Source: Pseudovibrio sp. Ad37 (GTDB lineage Bacteria; Pseudomonadota; Alphaproteobacteria; Rhizobiales; Stappiaceae). From it: a DNA stretch of 64,000 bases. A program made the position numbers and the translations under genes. Positions 45,479-54,620 of the stretch are shown piece by piece. Each line of letters starts with the position of its first letter. Position 1 is the first letter of the stretch. The notes beneath the pieces were generated by a model. That model searched no databases. It was not told the origin of the DNA and saw only the letters and a program-made list of their open reading frames with translations. The stretch covers positions 62,001 to 126,000 of the forward strand of contig NZ_LMCF01000223.1 of the NCBI RefSeq assembly GCF_001623075.1, read 5' to 3'.

Positions 45479-46160
45479 GTTTTTTCATTGCCTCCAGGCC
45501 AAGCAGATGCGCAGTGATCATGCCAAACAAAGCCGGAGCGAATTCGTACTTGAGTGGAGCAAATTCTGGCTCCTCGTAAAGTGTCACCAGAACTGGCGGT
45601 GGATTAGTCACTGGCCATAGTCCGGCAACGAACACATGAATGCTGAAGAAGACACTCATCGCCTCTTCAGCCTCAAGCCACGGCAACCCTTTTTGCAAAG
45701 CACTCGTTGCCCGAGCAGCCTCAGCCAGTAATGCCCGTTTGAAATCACGCACACAATCAATGGAGATATTCTTCTCCATTGTCGGAGCAATTTCACTCAT
45801 CAGCTCACATAACACCTGACGAGAGGCAAACATCTCAGCCAGAAGCTTCGCCATATCGGCGGGAGCCATCTCACCGGGAACTTCCTGCTCCAGATCTTCA
45901 ATCAGCTTCACAAAATCACGCAGCAGCAACTCAACCAGAATGGCTTCCCGCGTTTCAAAATACCGATAAATGTTGGATTTCACGATACCTGCACGGCTGG
46001 CAATCGCCTGCAAGGTCATTCCATCTACGCCGTCCTGCTCAAGCACGCAAGTTGCGGCACGTATAAGATCATTATGGCGCTGTGCCTTCGCTTCGGCAGA
46101 TCTGGCGCGCTGAAAACTCTGGTTGGTCATAGTTTGGTGATAGGTCTCATTCCAATCCAT
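45468..46160 (-). CDS. TetR-family regulator, likely controls iorAB
   Basis: A 230-residue TetR regulator. HTH at about 30-75, with LQAIASRAGIVKSNIYRYFETREAILVEL. The C-terminal domain (about 95-220) matches the YsiA/TetR_C_24-type fold. It is divergent from iorA with about 100 bases between starts, and the gap has a dyad at 46210-46234 next to a promoter. The first in-frame ATG is used; ATG at 46130 is an alternative, and neither has a strong ribosome site. Confidence 0.82.
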   Translation of the reverse strand: MDWNETYHQTMTNQSFQRARSAEAKAQRHNDLIRAATCVLEQDGVDGMTLQAIASRAGIVKSNIYRYFETREAILVELLLRDFVKLIEDLEQEVPGEMAPADMAKLLAEMFASRQVLCELMSEIAPTMEKNISIDCVRDFKRALLAEAARATSALQKGLPWLEAEEAMSVFFSIHVFVAGLWPVTNPPPVLVTLYEEPEFAPLKYEFAPALFGMITAHLLGLEAMKKLSA

Positions 46161-46184
46161 GTCAATTAAACTTGGCAGGGTCCA

Positions 46185-46234
46185 TTGACAAACATCCGTC
46201 AGACCATAAGTTAAGAGAACAAAAGTCTCCTAAC
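46185..46234 (+). promoter_or_regulatory. Candidate iorA promoter with TetR operator
   Basis: TTGACA at 46185-46190 and TAAGTT at 46207-46212 are 16 bases apart on the plus strand, a fair sigma-70 promoter. A dyad GTTAAGAGA/TCTCCTAAC (8 of 9 paired, 7-base centre) at 46210-46234 overlaps the -10 end and start point, where a TetR repressor would block it. Confidence 0.45.
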
Positions 46235-46260
46235 TATAAATTTACGGGATCGCCAAACAA

Positions 46261-46725
46261 ATGTACCCGAAAATACCTCTGACCGTGAATGGTCAAAAAC
46301 AAGAGATTGAAGCCGACCCGGAAATGCCACTTCTGTGGGCGCTTCGGGACATAATGGATATCAAAGGCCCTAAATTCGGATGCGGCATCGCAGCTTGCGG
46401 TGCATGCACTGTTTTGATTGATGGGGAGGCCGTGCGCTCTTGCTCTCAGCCTGTTGGAGAAGTCGAAGGTGAGATCACCACCATCGAAGGCATTTCCCAA
46501 GGCGATGAGCTGCATGCTGTTCAGCAAGCATGGATGAAACACTCCGTCCCTCAATGCGGTTACTGCCAATCCGGTCAGATCATGGCTGCTGTCGCTCTGT
46601 TGGAAGAAAATCCAGACCCGACAGATGAAGATATCAGCGATGCCATGACCAACCTGTGTCGCTGTGGCACTTATCCGAAAATCAAAGCCGCGATCAAAGA
46701 CGCAGCACAAACGCTGGGAGCTTGA
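46261..46725 (+). CDS. iorA: Isoquinoline 1-oxidoreductase-type alpha subunit, [2Fe-2S] protein
   Basis: A 154-residue iron-sulfur subunit of the xanthine-oxidase class of molybdoenzymes. The first [2Fe-2S] site is CGIAACGACTVLIDG with a fourth Cys in VRSCSQPV (about 40-62); the second is QCGYCQSGQIM and NLCRCGTYPKIK (about 100-143). With the next gene it makes a two-subunit dehydrogenase that passes electrons to a cytochrome; no FAD subunit is present, as expected for this group. Substrate could be an N-heterocycle or an aldehyde. It starts right after the control region shared with TetR. Confidence 0.88.
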   Translation: MYPKIPLTVNGQKQEIEADPEMPLLWALRDIMDIKGPKFGCGIAACGACTVLIDGEAVRSCSQPVGEVEGEITTIEGISQGDELHAVQQAWMKHSVPQCGYCQSGQIMAAVALLEENPDPTDEDISDAMTNLCRCGTYPKIKAAIKDAAQTLGA

Positions 46726-46727
46726 AG

Positions 46728-49010
46728 ATGAGCCGATTGGGAAAGTACACCCGCCGTGCCTTTCTCGGCCTTGGCGTTGCAGCCGCCGGTGGCCTTGCCG
46801 TGGGCTTCTATTTTTACCAGAAGCCCTACGCAAACCCGTTGGATGCCAAGAAGGCTGAGGGAGAAACGCCCTTCAATCCTTATGTGATGATTGATGAAGA
46901 CAACACCATCACTATCATCGCCCCACGTGCTGAGATGGGTCAGGGCGTCCACACAACACTGGCAGCTCTGGTCGCCGAAGAGCTGGAAGTCCCACTGGAA
47001 CAGGTGGTTGTCGAGCACGGCCCATCCAGCCCGGCTTACTTCAATGCAGCAATGCTGGAAGAATCTACACCCTTCCCGTTCTATGATGAAAGTGTCTTGG
47101 CTGAACTTGCGCGCGGCTCTATGAAAATCGTCGCCAAGTTCCTTGGTCTGAACATGACGGGCGGCTCCTCCTCCACGACGGATGCCTTCGTGAAGATGCG
47201 CGAAGCCGGATATGCCGCAAAGTTCGTTCTACTGAAAGCAGCAGCAGAACACTTCGGCACCTCAGAAGATAACCTCACACTTGCAGATGGCACCATCACA
47301 GACAAAGCTTCCGGCAAGTCCGTCACTTATGGAGAGCTGGCAAGCAAAGCCGTTGCGGTCTCACCTCCAAGCGAGATGAAGCTTAAGAAAGCCAGTGACT
47401 GGAAGATCCTCGGCAAATCGCAAAAGCGTGTTGAGCTGAAAGACAAAGTCACCGGAGGCCGCATTTTCAGCATCGACGTACAACTGCCAAACATACTTTA
47501 CGGCACCGTAAAAATGGCCCCGCGCAAAGGTGTCAGCCTCAAGAGCTACGACAAGACCGCAACACTCGCCATTCCCGGCGTTAAAGACGTTGTCGAAATC
47601 AGAACAATCACGGGTGAAGGTCTGGGTGTTGTGGCTGACAACACCTGGGCAGCGTTCAAAGGTGCTGAAGCCTTGCAGATCGAGTGGGACGATCCACTCT
47701 CCCTTCAAAACTCCGATCAGATGTGGTCCGCCCTTGAAAGCGCACTGACGCAAGAAGCCACATTCGAGTTGGGTGGCACCGGGTCTGATGCAGAGGTCTT
47801 TACATCTATTCCGGAAAGTGAAGCCGTATCAGCGCAATACCGTGTCCCATTCCTGGCCCACGCCACCATGGAGCCAATGAACGCGACAGCCCAGCACGAC
47901 GAAAGCACGATCCGTGTCTGGACTGGAACACAGGCCCCCGGCCTCATTCAGTCTGTTGTCTCCAGCCATTTCGACATGGACAGTGCGGATATCGACGTCA
48001 CCACCACCTGTCTCGGTGGAGGCTTCGGACGTCGTCTGGAAGTCGACTTTGCGCTTTATGCTGCTGTCATCGCCAAAACAACCGCACCAAATCCAGTAAA
48101 AGTGACTTGGACGCGCGAAGAAGACACGCAACACGACACCTACCGTCCAATGGCGATTGGCCAGTTCAAAGGTCAGGTAACACCGGATGGCACGTTGAAG
48201 ACCATGGACATGCAGGTGGCCTCCCCATCCATCATCCAGAGCGTTATGCCGCGGATCTTCCCGGGTATCAGCCCTGCAGGTCCAGACAACACAGTACTCG
48301 ATGGCGCCTTCAATCAGCCGCTGGATGTTGAAAACATCCGCTGTCAGGCTCACGTGGCAGATCTTCAGGTGCCTATTGGTTTCTGGCGCTCAGTCGGCAA
48401 TTCAGTCAACGGTTTCTTCCATGAGAGCTTTATGGATGAGGCAGCGCACAAAGCTGGCAAAGATCCACTTGAGTTCCGCTTGGCTCATCTAACCAGCGAT
48501 GAATTCCGACCAGCACGGGAAGCCTTGAAGCACGTCGCAGAAATGTCCGGCTGGGGTACACCGCTACCCGCAGGCAAAGGCCGTGGCATCGCCCACGTTC
48601 TGTCTTTCGGAACGTGGACCGCACAAGTGGTTCAGGTAGACGTCACCGACAACACTGTCACCATTGAGGAAGTCTGGGCCGTTGCCGATCCGGGCATCGT
48701 TCTTGATCCGGGTATATTCAAGGATCAAATCATGTCCGGTATCAACTTCGGGCTCAGTCAGGCGCTGGGACAGGAAATCACGTGGGTTGATGGCGAGGTC
48801 GAACAAGCAAACTTCGACACGTTCGATGCCATGCGCATGTATCAAGCCCCCAAAATCACCATTGAGCTGCTGGAGAACTCTCCACGCATGGGCGGCGCAG
48901 GCGAACCCGGCACACCGCCATCAGCGCCAGCTTTAGCAAATGCGATCTTCGCAGCAACGGGCAAGCGCATCAGACAGATGCCACTCAGCAACGAGATAGA
49001 CTTCATCTAA
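46728..49010 (+). CDS. iorB: Isoquinoline 1-oxidoreductase-type beta subunit, molybdopterin enzyme
   Basis: A 760-residue molybdenum hydroxylase subunit. The N-terminus MSRLGKYTRRAFLGLG followed by a hydrophobic stretch is a twin-arginine-like export signal, so the enzyme acts at the periplasm. Molybdopterin motifs include AEMGQGVHTTLAALVAEEL (about 62-80), TTTCLGGGFGRRLEVDF, and the catalytic Glu near the end in MGGAGEPGTPPSAPALANAIF. The ATG at 46728 has GGGAG upstream; a longer frame from 46656 overlaps iorA. The only cofactor gene to be expected nearby (XdhC-type) is absent. Confidence 0.88.
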   Translation: MSRLGKYTRRAFLGLGVAAAGGLAVGFYFYQKPYANPLDAKKAEGETPFNPYVMIDEDNTITIIAPRAEMGQGVHTTLAALVAEELEVPLEQVVVEHGPSSPAYFNAAMLEESTPFPFYDESVLAELARGSMKIVAKFLGLNMTGGSSSTTDAFVKMREAGYAAKFVLLKAAAEHFGTSEDNLTLADGTITDKASGKSVTYGELASKAVAVSPPSEMKLKKASDWKILGKSQKRVELKDKVTGGRIFSIDVQLPNILYGTVKMAPRKGVSLKSYDKTATLAIPGVKDVVEIRTITGEGLGVVADNTWAAFKGAEALQIEWDDPLSLQNSDQMWSALESALTQEATFELGGTGSDAEVFTSIPESEAVSAQYRVPFLAHATMEPMNATAQHDESTIRVWTGTQAPGLIQSVVSSHFDMDSADIDVTTTCLGGGFGRRLEVDFALYAAVIAKTTAPNPVKVTWTREEDTQHDTYRPMAIGQFKGQVTPDGTLKTMDMQVASPSIIQSVMPRIFPGISPAGPDNTVLDGAFNQPLDVENIRCQAHVADLQVPIGFWRSVGNSVNGFFHESFMDEAAHKAGKDPLEFRLAHLTSDEFRPAREALKHVAEMSGWGTPLPAGKGRGIAHVLSFGTWTAQVVQVDVTDNTVTIEEVWAVADPGIVLDPGIFKDQIMSGINFGLSQALGQEITWVDGEVEQANFDTFDAMRMYQAPKITIELLENSPRMGGAGEPGTPPSAPALANAIFAATGKRIRQMPLSNEIDFI

Positions 49011-49013
49011 AAA

Positions 49014-49050
49014 CAAAAAAGCCCGGAGCATTCCCCGCTCCGGGCTTTTT
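49014..49050. terminator. Bidirectional terminator between iorB and the AsmA gene
   Basis: Stem GCCCGGAGC/GCTCCGGGC with a 7-base loop, T5 on the plus side and six A before it, which give T6 on the minus side. It serves both convergent genes. Confidence 0.85.
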
Positions 49051-49068
49051 AATTTGCTTGTACGCCGG

Positions 49069-52053
49069 TCAGTCAGTCAGGAAACCAGCGGGCATCCCAA
49101 ATGCCTCCTCCAGAGAGGTCAACGTTGCATCCGTATCCGCTGTTCCATCTGCAACGGCTTCCACATTCACATTCCCCGGCCCACGCGGCACCACATCACG
49201 TCGTTTCAAATCACGCTTGGGCGCAGCGATCACCCGTGACTTCTTCGGTGTTGTAGCCGCAACCACAGGCAATGGCGCCTCACCCGGCTTGGCTACAGGC
49301 ATGACAATCTTGGAAGTATCAGTGTTCGCGACGGCTCCTTCGGCAAGAGGAGGTAGATCCCCATCCCCAGCCGAAGCTGTAGTCACATCACTATCTTCCG
49401 CAGCAGACTGAGCAAGAACGGCTGGTTCGGCTGCCGCATTCTCCGCAGTTTCAGGTGAAGCAACAGCCGCATCCTTTGCAGCAGCAGCACGCAAACGCTG
49501 CGCTTCTTCAACTGTCTTTGCAGTTTCCAGGTCCTTCGCCAACTTCTCAGAAAGCTTTTGTGTCTGCTTCACATCACCAAAGGAAGCACTCGCATATTCC
49601 TGAATGCCGACAGGCTCAAAGCTCGGCAGGTTGATCGATCCACGGATCTTCAACGGTGCCATATCCGCAGTCTGCGTTGTTGCAGTTGCCTCATCATCTA
49701 ACTTGGATTGGTCCAGCAGGCTTGGCTGCAAATACCAGAGCACCTCACCATCTTTGATGTTGATCGCACCACGCCCTTCAATCAGCGCAGTTTTGCTCTG
49801 CAACGTCAGTGCTTGAAACTCTGCAGTGCCCTGATCAAAGATCACATCTGCACCCCAGCTGGAAAACTCAGTCTGATCACTGTCAGTAAACGGCCAACCT
49901 GTAATGCCTTTGCCTTCGACAGAAGCAACCAGCCGATCCACATCCAGTTCATGCAACATGCCATTGCCGAGCTGGAAGCTGAGTGCACCGCCCATATTGA
50001 CCCAGAGATCACTAGGCGTCTTACCGGAGGTGCTCACATCCATTTCTGCATACAGATTGCCATCAACACGCGGCATATCTCCAAGTGAAGCAAGGAATGG
50101 AGCTGCATCAATACCTTTCAGCGAAAACTCAGCAGAGACGCCCGGTTTAACCGTTGCACCGTTTAAAAGAAGCTTGCCAGCACCCTCACCCTGATAAAGA
50201 CCAACACGTGCAACATCCAAAGCCAGTCGGCCATCAGACAGCGCGGCTTTCAGCTCTGCATTCTGCCCACGAAGCGCACCGAGCTTCAGGTCCTGAATGG
50301 AAAGCGCCAGGTCCAGATCAAAGCTACGCAGGACAGAGAAATCATAAGCGCCTTCGCCCTTTGCATTCTTCTCATCACTGCGAGAGAACATCTTGTCGAA
50401 AGACGCGTACGCAACTTCCAGCTCTCCGCTGAGTTTGGGAACTTCGCCTGTATCCAGACGACCGGTTCCTTTGAGGCTTGTATCATCCAGTACAAACCGC
50501 GCATTTTCAAAGGCAACACCACTGTCATCTGCTTCAAACTGGCCAGAAAGCTCCAGCTTCTGACCACGCAGATAGCGAGGCAGAGGTCGGCCATACCAAC
50601 GGGCAAAATTACTGAAGTCATCCGTCTGGAAAGCAAAGATCCCGTCAAAACCATCACGCAAAGAATACGGACCAGTCAAACTCCCGGAGAACATCTCACT
50701 GGAGAACGCAAGATCGATATTCGCATCAGAACGGAGGCCACCTTGCAAAACAATCGGCTCACCATGCCAGCGCGCAGTGCCTTGCAGCTGCAACGGTTGT
50801 GATAGGCCGGAGAAGGCAAACGTAAGATCCATGTCATCGAGAGCTTCGTCACGCCCTTCAACCGCCAGCATATTTGGCAGTCGAATATCCGCGACACGCC
50901 CCTTCCGTAGGATTGCACCACCATCAACTTCCAGTGCAGCAACCAACTCATCGTAGGATTGACCAACGCCGTAGAACGAAGCATCTACATTAGCAAAACC
51001 GGATGCAGGAACATCCAGCCCAACCAAGCGCAGAAGCTGCTCAAAATTCAATGACTGTCCGCTGACCTGCCCCTTCAACTCATAACCGTCTTCAAGGTAA
51101 TTCAGCGCAATGTTGCCGCCAAAGCCAACAGAACCTGCTGTGATGGAAAGGCCTTTTGTACGAACACCACGTTGGCGGAACTGCAGCTCACTTGTCAGAG
51201 CACCGCTGCCAACACCTTCTGACAAGTTCGCATCCTGTTGAGCAGCAACAGCAGCTAGACTTGGCAGCTCAACAGAAACTTGCAGGGTACCAACAGGCCG
51301 CGCGCCAAAGGCAAATTGGCCATTAAAACCAACTTTCTCTTGAGCAGGTCCAGTTACATGAGCCTCAATAGACGTCGCGCGAGCCTCGCTCAGTGCGGTA
51401 ACTGATCCAACGCGTCCACCAACAATGTAACGCTCGTCACTCTGATTAAACGCACCTTCCGCCGTAAGGCCATCACCGCCATGCTCAAAGTTAAGCACGA
51501 GATCAATCTCAGAAAGAACCAGCGGAGCTTCTTGCTCAGGCTCGCTATAGGAAACCACACCTTTTTGAATGCTAACAGAATCCAGATCCAACTGCTGCAT
51601 AAAGGAAGCAACGCGGCCAGCAATATTTGCAGCAACCAGAGAGGCCTCCCCTTTCGCACCCTCAGAAAGCTGTGGCTGCCAGGAGGCACCGCCTTTCTGA
51701 TCAAATTCTAGCGTCCACTTTGGCTGAACAAGCTCAATGTTGCGGATGATATTGCCACCAGTCAGCAAACGCAGAGAGTTCAATTCGAACCGGGCTTTCT
51801 CAACCCGTGCAAACTCAATCCCGTCAGCTCGCGCAACACCTGCAACGCCAACATTGTCAACTTCAATCGCCAGTGTCGGAAACAGATCCACACTCGTACG
51901 CCCATCAAGACGCAACTTCCATCCGGTTGCTGTCTCAAAAGACTCTGCAATTTGGGCTTTCAGCTGTTTCTGCGGAACGAGAAGCGGTGCAAGCACCAGA
52001 CCACAAACCACAAGAGCGGCAAGAGCTCCAAAAATAAGAAGAGAGCGTTTCAT
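49069..52053 (-). CDS. AsmA-family protein
   Basis: A 994-residue protein with one N-terminal membrane helix (about 5-25, LLIFGALAALVVCGLVLAPLLV) and a very long beta-rich periplasmic part, the AsmA layout. Conserved N-terminal segment KAQIAESFETATGWKLRLDGRTSVDLFPTLAIEVDNVGV and the C-terminal AsmA_2-like region (about 550-790) are visible. The last 200 residues are Ala/Glu/Pro-rich and low in structure. AsmA-type proteins are thought to carry lipid between inner and outer membrane; precise role here unknown. Single gene. Confidence 0.83.
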   Translation of the reverse strand: MKRSLLIFGALAALVVCGLVLAPLLVPQKQLKAQIAESFETATGWKLRLDGRTSVDLFPTLAIEVDNVGVAGVARADGIEFARVEKARFELNSLRLLTGGNIIRNIELVQPKWTLEFDQKGGASWQPQLSEGAKGEASLVAANIAGRVASFMQQLDLDSVSIQKGVVSYSEPEQEAPLVLSEIDLVLNFEHGGDGLTAEGAFNQSDERYIVGGRVGSVTALSEARATSIEAHVTGPAQEKVGFNGQFAFGARPVGTLQVSVELPSLAAVAAQQDANLSEGVGSGALTSELQFRQRGVRTKGLSITAGSVGFGGNIALNYLEDGYELKGQVSGQSLNFEQLLRLVGLDVPASGFANVDASFYGVGQSYDELVAALEVDGGAILRKGRVADIRLPNMLAVEGRDEALDDMDLTFAFSGLSQPLQLQGTARWHGEPIVLQGGLRSDANIDLAFSSEMFSGSLTGPYSLRDGFDGIFAFQTDDFSNFARWYGRPLPRYLRGQKLELSGQFEADDSGVAFENARFVLDDTSLKGTGRLDTGEVPKLSGELEVAYASFDKMFSRSDEKNAKGEGAYDFSVLRSFDLDLALSIQDLKLGALRGQNAELKAALSDGRLALDVARVGLYQGEGAGKLLLNGATVKPGVSAEFSLKGIDAAPFLASLGDMPRVDGNLYAEMDVSTSGKTPSDLWVNMGGALSFQLGNGMLHELDVDRLVASVEGKGITGWPFTDSDQTEFSSWGADVIFDQGTAEFQALTLQSKTALIEGRGAINIKDGEVLWYLQPSLLDQSKLDDEATATTQTADMAPLKIRGSINLPSFEPVGIQEYASASFGDVKQTQKLSEKLAKDLETAKTVEEAQRLRAAAAKDAAVASPETAENAAAEPAVLAQSAAEDSDVTTASAGDGDLPPLAEGAVANTDTSKIVMPVAKPGEAPLPVVAATTPKKSRVIAAPKRDLKRRDVVPRGPGNVNVEAVADGTADTDATLTSLEEAFGMPAGFLTD

Positions 52054-52419
52054 TTAGTCTTAGTATCCTAGTGGACGATTTCGTGAGGCCCGAAAAAGGA
52101 CTCTCATGTAAGCAGCTTGTACTCAACAAATACAGGGCAAAAAGCCCGTAGAAAACGTCTAAATTATGATTGGTTAAAGCCTTTCAAGACCCAGAACAAA
52201 AGCACAACCTATCCTCAACCATTGCGTTCTATCATATTTGCTCCCAATTGTCGCAGTATCACGTGGCTTCAAATTGGCGTATTTCTGTCCTTTTCCTTGG
52301 CATTTGTAATTGTTTTTGCGTATCAATAGTATTCCATTCGGATCTGAATCATCTTTAAGCACAACAGAAAAGCACTATTTAAAAGTGCAAGAAAACCAAT
52401 AGTTGCACGGAGCACATGA
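52054..52419. other. Divergent gap between AsmA and TerB-like genes
   Basis: About 370 bases with no gene that I can support. It should hold promoters for both divergent genes. The only structure noted is a small GCACT/AGTGC hairpin about 30 bases upstream of the TerB-like start. Confidence 0.45.
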
Positions 52420-52899
52420 ATGCTGGACGCCCTGAAAAAGTTCTTCAAAGACTTGTCAAACGAGCAGGAAGAGGCAGGCCGCTTTTCTGAAGACGATGAA
52501 CGGCTAGCGGTCGCAGCGCTCATGTTCCATATCATCGCTGTAGATGGCGAGATTGAGCAGCAGGAGCTGGACCAGTTAAAACGCGTCTTACAACAGCAGT
52601 ATGAGCTGAATGAGGAAGACACAAAAGAGCTGATGGACCTCGCCAAAGTACGTGATGAGGATGCAGTTGATCTCTACGGTTTCACATCAGTCCTCAAGCG
52701 CAAGCTGGAGCCCGAGCAGCGTCTGACAGTCATCGAGGCTCTCTGGGAAATGGTCTACGCAGATGGGTCCGTCCATGAATTTGAAGACAACACAATTTGG
52801 CGCGTTGCCGAGCTATTAGGCGTGTCCTCCAGAGACCGCATGAAGCTTAAGAAAAAAGTGGCCAAGCGACAAAGTGGCAGTAGCCCTTCTTCGACCTGA
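52420..52899 (+). CDS. TerB-family protein
   Basis: A 159-residue acidic helical protein of the TerB/TerB-like (DUF533-related) family. The double motif around acidic residues is visible: FHIIAVDGEIEQQELDQLK near 45-63 and MVYADGSVHEFEDNTIWRVAELLGVS near 111-136, where AxDG(x)I/V repeats mark the metal-linked helices. Despite the name, single TerB proteins are not tied to tellurite resistance and no other ter genes are near. GGAG is 8 bases from ATG. The amidotransferase starts 15 bases downstream, so they form one operon. Confidence 0.8.
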   Translation: MLDALKKFFKDLSNEQEEAGRFSEDDERLAVAALMFHIIAVDGEIEQQELDQLKRVLQQQYELNEEDTKELMDLAKVRDEDAVDLYGFTSVLKRKLEPEQRLTVIEALWEMVYADGSVHEFEDNTIWRVAELLGVSSRDRMKLKKKVAKRQSGSSPSST

Positions 52900-52914
52900 A
52901 GGTTTTGATTTACA

Positions 52915-53664
52915 ATGTTAGAGCGGAATAATCAGCACCCAGCCAAAGTTCTGGTGGTGCTGCATCAGGAAACATCAAATCCCGGTCGCGTCGGGCAGCA
53001 GTTGGTCAAACGCGGGTTCGAGTTGGATATTCGCCGCCCTCGTTTTGGCGACCCACTGCCGGACACTCTTGCTGACCACGCGGGTTCTGTCATTTTTGGT
53101 GGTCCAATGAGCGCCAATGACACCGATGACTTCGTGAAGCAAGAGATCGACTGGGTCAGCGTTCCGCTCAAAGAAAACAAACCCTTCCTGGGCATCTGCC
53201 TTGGTGCACAAATGCTCTCCAAAAACCTTGGTGGCCAAGTCACAGGCCATGATGATGGATTGGTTGAGATCGGCTATTATCCGCTGGAAGCAACTCAGTC
53301 TGGCACTGACCTCATGGAATGGCCACAGCAGGTCTATCAATGGCACCGGGAAGGTTTCTCTCTTCCCACGGGTGCCGAACTTCTGGCCTCAAGCCCGACC
53401 TACAAAAATCAAGCGATCCGCGTGGGCGATAATGCATTCGGCATCCAGTTTCACCCGGAACTCACCTACGCCATGATGAGCCGCTGGACCACTCGCGCTG
53501 CAAGTCGTCTTGTGTTGCCTGGAGCCAAAAAGCGCGGCGAGCACTTCCGCGAGCGCTTTGTGTACGACCCGGCAGTTCTACATTGGCTGGAAAACTTCAT
53601 GGACAACTGGATCGGCTACGCATCCGAACCCGCCAGTCACTGGTCATCTCACTCAGCTAAATAG
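52915..53664 (+). CDS. Class I glutamine amidotransferase-like protein
   Basis: A 249-residue stand-alone GATase1 (GMP-synthase-like) domain. The nucleophile elbow is FLGICLGAQMLSKNLGG (Cys near 95), and the His-Glu pair is in FGIQFHPELT near 180. Such proteins free ammonia from glutamine or cleave gamma-glutamyl bonds (YfeJ/PuuD-like); the synthase partner is not encoded next to it. Fifteen bases behind the TerB-like gene, and closed by a terminator at 53666. Confidence 0.85.
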   Translation: MLERNNQHPAKVLVVLHQETSNPGRVGQQLVKRGFELDIRRPRFGDPLPDTLADHAGSVIFGGPMSANDTDDFVKQEIDWVSVPLKENKPFLGICLGAQMLSKNLGGQVTGHDDGLVEIGYYPLEATQSGTDLMEWPQQVYQWHREGFSLPTGAELLASSPTYKNQAIRVGDNAFGIQFHPELTYAMMSRWTTRAASRLVLPGAKKRGEHFRERFVYDPAVLHWLENFMDNWIGYASEPASHWSSHSAK

Positions 53665-53665
53665 C

Positions 53666-53694
53666 AAAAAGGCCCGGGCGTTGCCGGGCCTTTT
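53666..53694. terminator. Bidirectional terminator
   Basis: Stem AAAAGGCCCGG/CCGGGCCTTTT with a 6-base loop; A-run before and T-run after, so it ends both the amidotransferase and the convergent SatP-like transcripts. Confidence 0.85.
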
Positions 53695-53714
53695 CATATA
53701 AGTTTACACTCTAG

Positions 53715-54320
53715 TTATTCAGCTGCAACAGCCTCTGCGCCAGACATCTTTTCTCCCGGCTGCAGGATTGGCGAGCCAACTGGCAAAACATCACGACCAC
53801 AAACATCTTTGTAGATGATGTGCGCCATAACGTACCAAGCGCAAAATGAACACAGGATCAGCACGTAACCAGCAATCACGTTGAAGAACGCCGGACCGAA
53901 ATGGCCCAGAACCAACAGAATGAAACCGAGCAGCAGGCTGCCGAAGATGGAAGCTTCTGCAGTGTGAATGTGCAACGCGCCGTAGAACATGATGCCGGTA
54001 TAGATGGTGAATGGCAGCAAGAAGAAGCCGATGTCAGAATGGGAAGATGTATAAAAGCTCAGTTTGTTGCCAACAAGGATGCCTGCAAACGCCAGCCAGA
54101 ATGCACCGTAAATGGTGAAAGCGCTGTAACCGAAGTTATTGCCGGTCTTTCCTGTCTGGAAACCAGCAACCAACTGCGCAAGACCACCAACAAAAACGCC
54201 AAGCCAGAGCACTGGGCCCATGTTTTCCAGAAGACCAATGTTCACCATTTGCAGAACAAAAGTCGTCATACCAAATCCAGCAAGGCCGATAACTGCTGGG
54301 TTTCCTGTTTTAGTTTGCAC
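53715..54320 (-). CDS. Acetate/succinate transporter of the GPR1/FUN34/YaaH (SatP) family
   Basis: A 201-residue six-helix membrane protein. The family signature NPAVIGLAGFGMTTF is at 7-21, and the second conserved part GYSAFTIYGAFWLAFA is near 64-79. SatP members carry acetate and succinate with protons. Start codon is GTG at 54320 after GAGGGTG. The 300-base gap upstream to pyc contains the pyc terminator at 54545-54592 and otherwise AT-rich DNA without a gene. Confidence 0.88.
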   Translation of the reverse strand: MQTKTGNPAVIGLAGFGMTTFVLQMVNIGLLENMGPVLWLGVFVGGLAQLVAGFQTGKTGNNFGYSAFTIYGAFWLAFAGILVGNKLSFYTSSHSDIGFFLLPFTIYTGIMFYGALHIHTAEASIFGSLLLGFILLVLGHFGPAFFNVIAGYVLILCSFCAWYVMAHIIYKDVCGRDVLPVGSPILQPGEKMSGAEAVAAE

Positions 54321-54544
54321 GGTTGCACCCTCAATAAAAAACCCAACTCTGGCCTGGTAGGAAGGCAGTTCCTAAAGATCAGAAATTGGGAAACACATTG
54401 TTGAATTAGTTGGAGCGCTGAGTACAGAAGGACACAGACAGGAACAACCGCACTACTACGGAACGTAGCAATACCTAACGTCACGCATCGCAATCGAAAA
54501 CACATAACATTCTGATAATTATATATATTTTCGTCACTAAAACG

Positions 54545-54592
54545 AAAAAACCAGCAATGCATAGTGCTCATGCACCAAACGCATTGCTGGTT
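54545..54592 (-). terminator. Rho-independent terminator of pyc
   Basis: Twelve-base stem (AACCAGCAATGC/GCATTGCTGGTT) with a 20-base loop; on the minus strand it is followed by T-rich TTTTTTCG. It lies about 30 bases beyond the pyc stop. Confidence 0.8.
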
Positions 54593-54620
54593 AATCCAAA
54601 CTAGTAAATACCTTCAGGGC

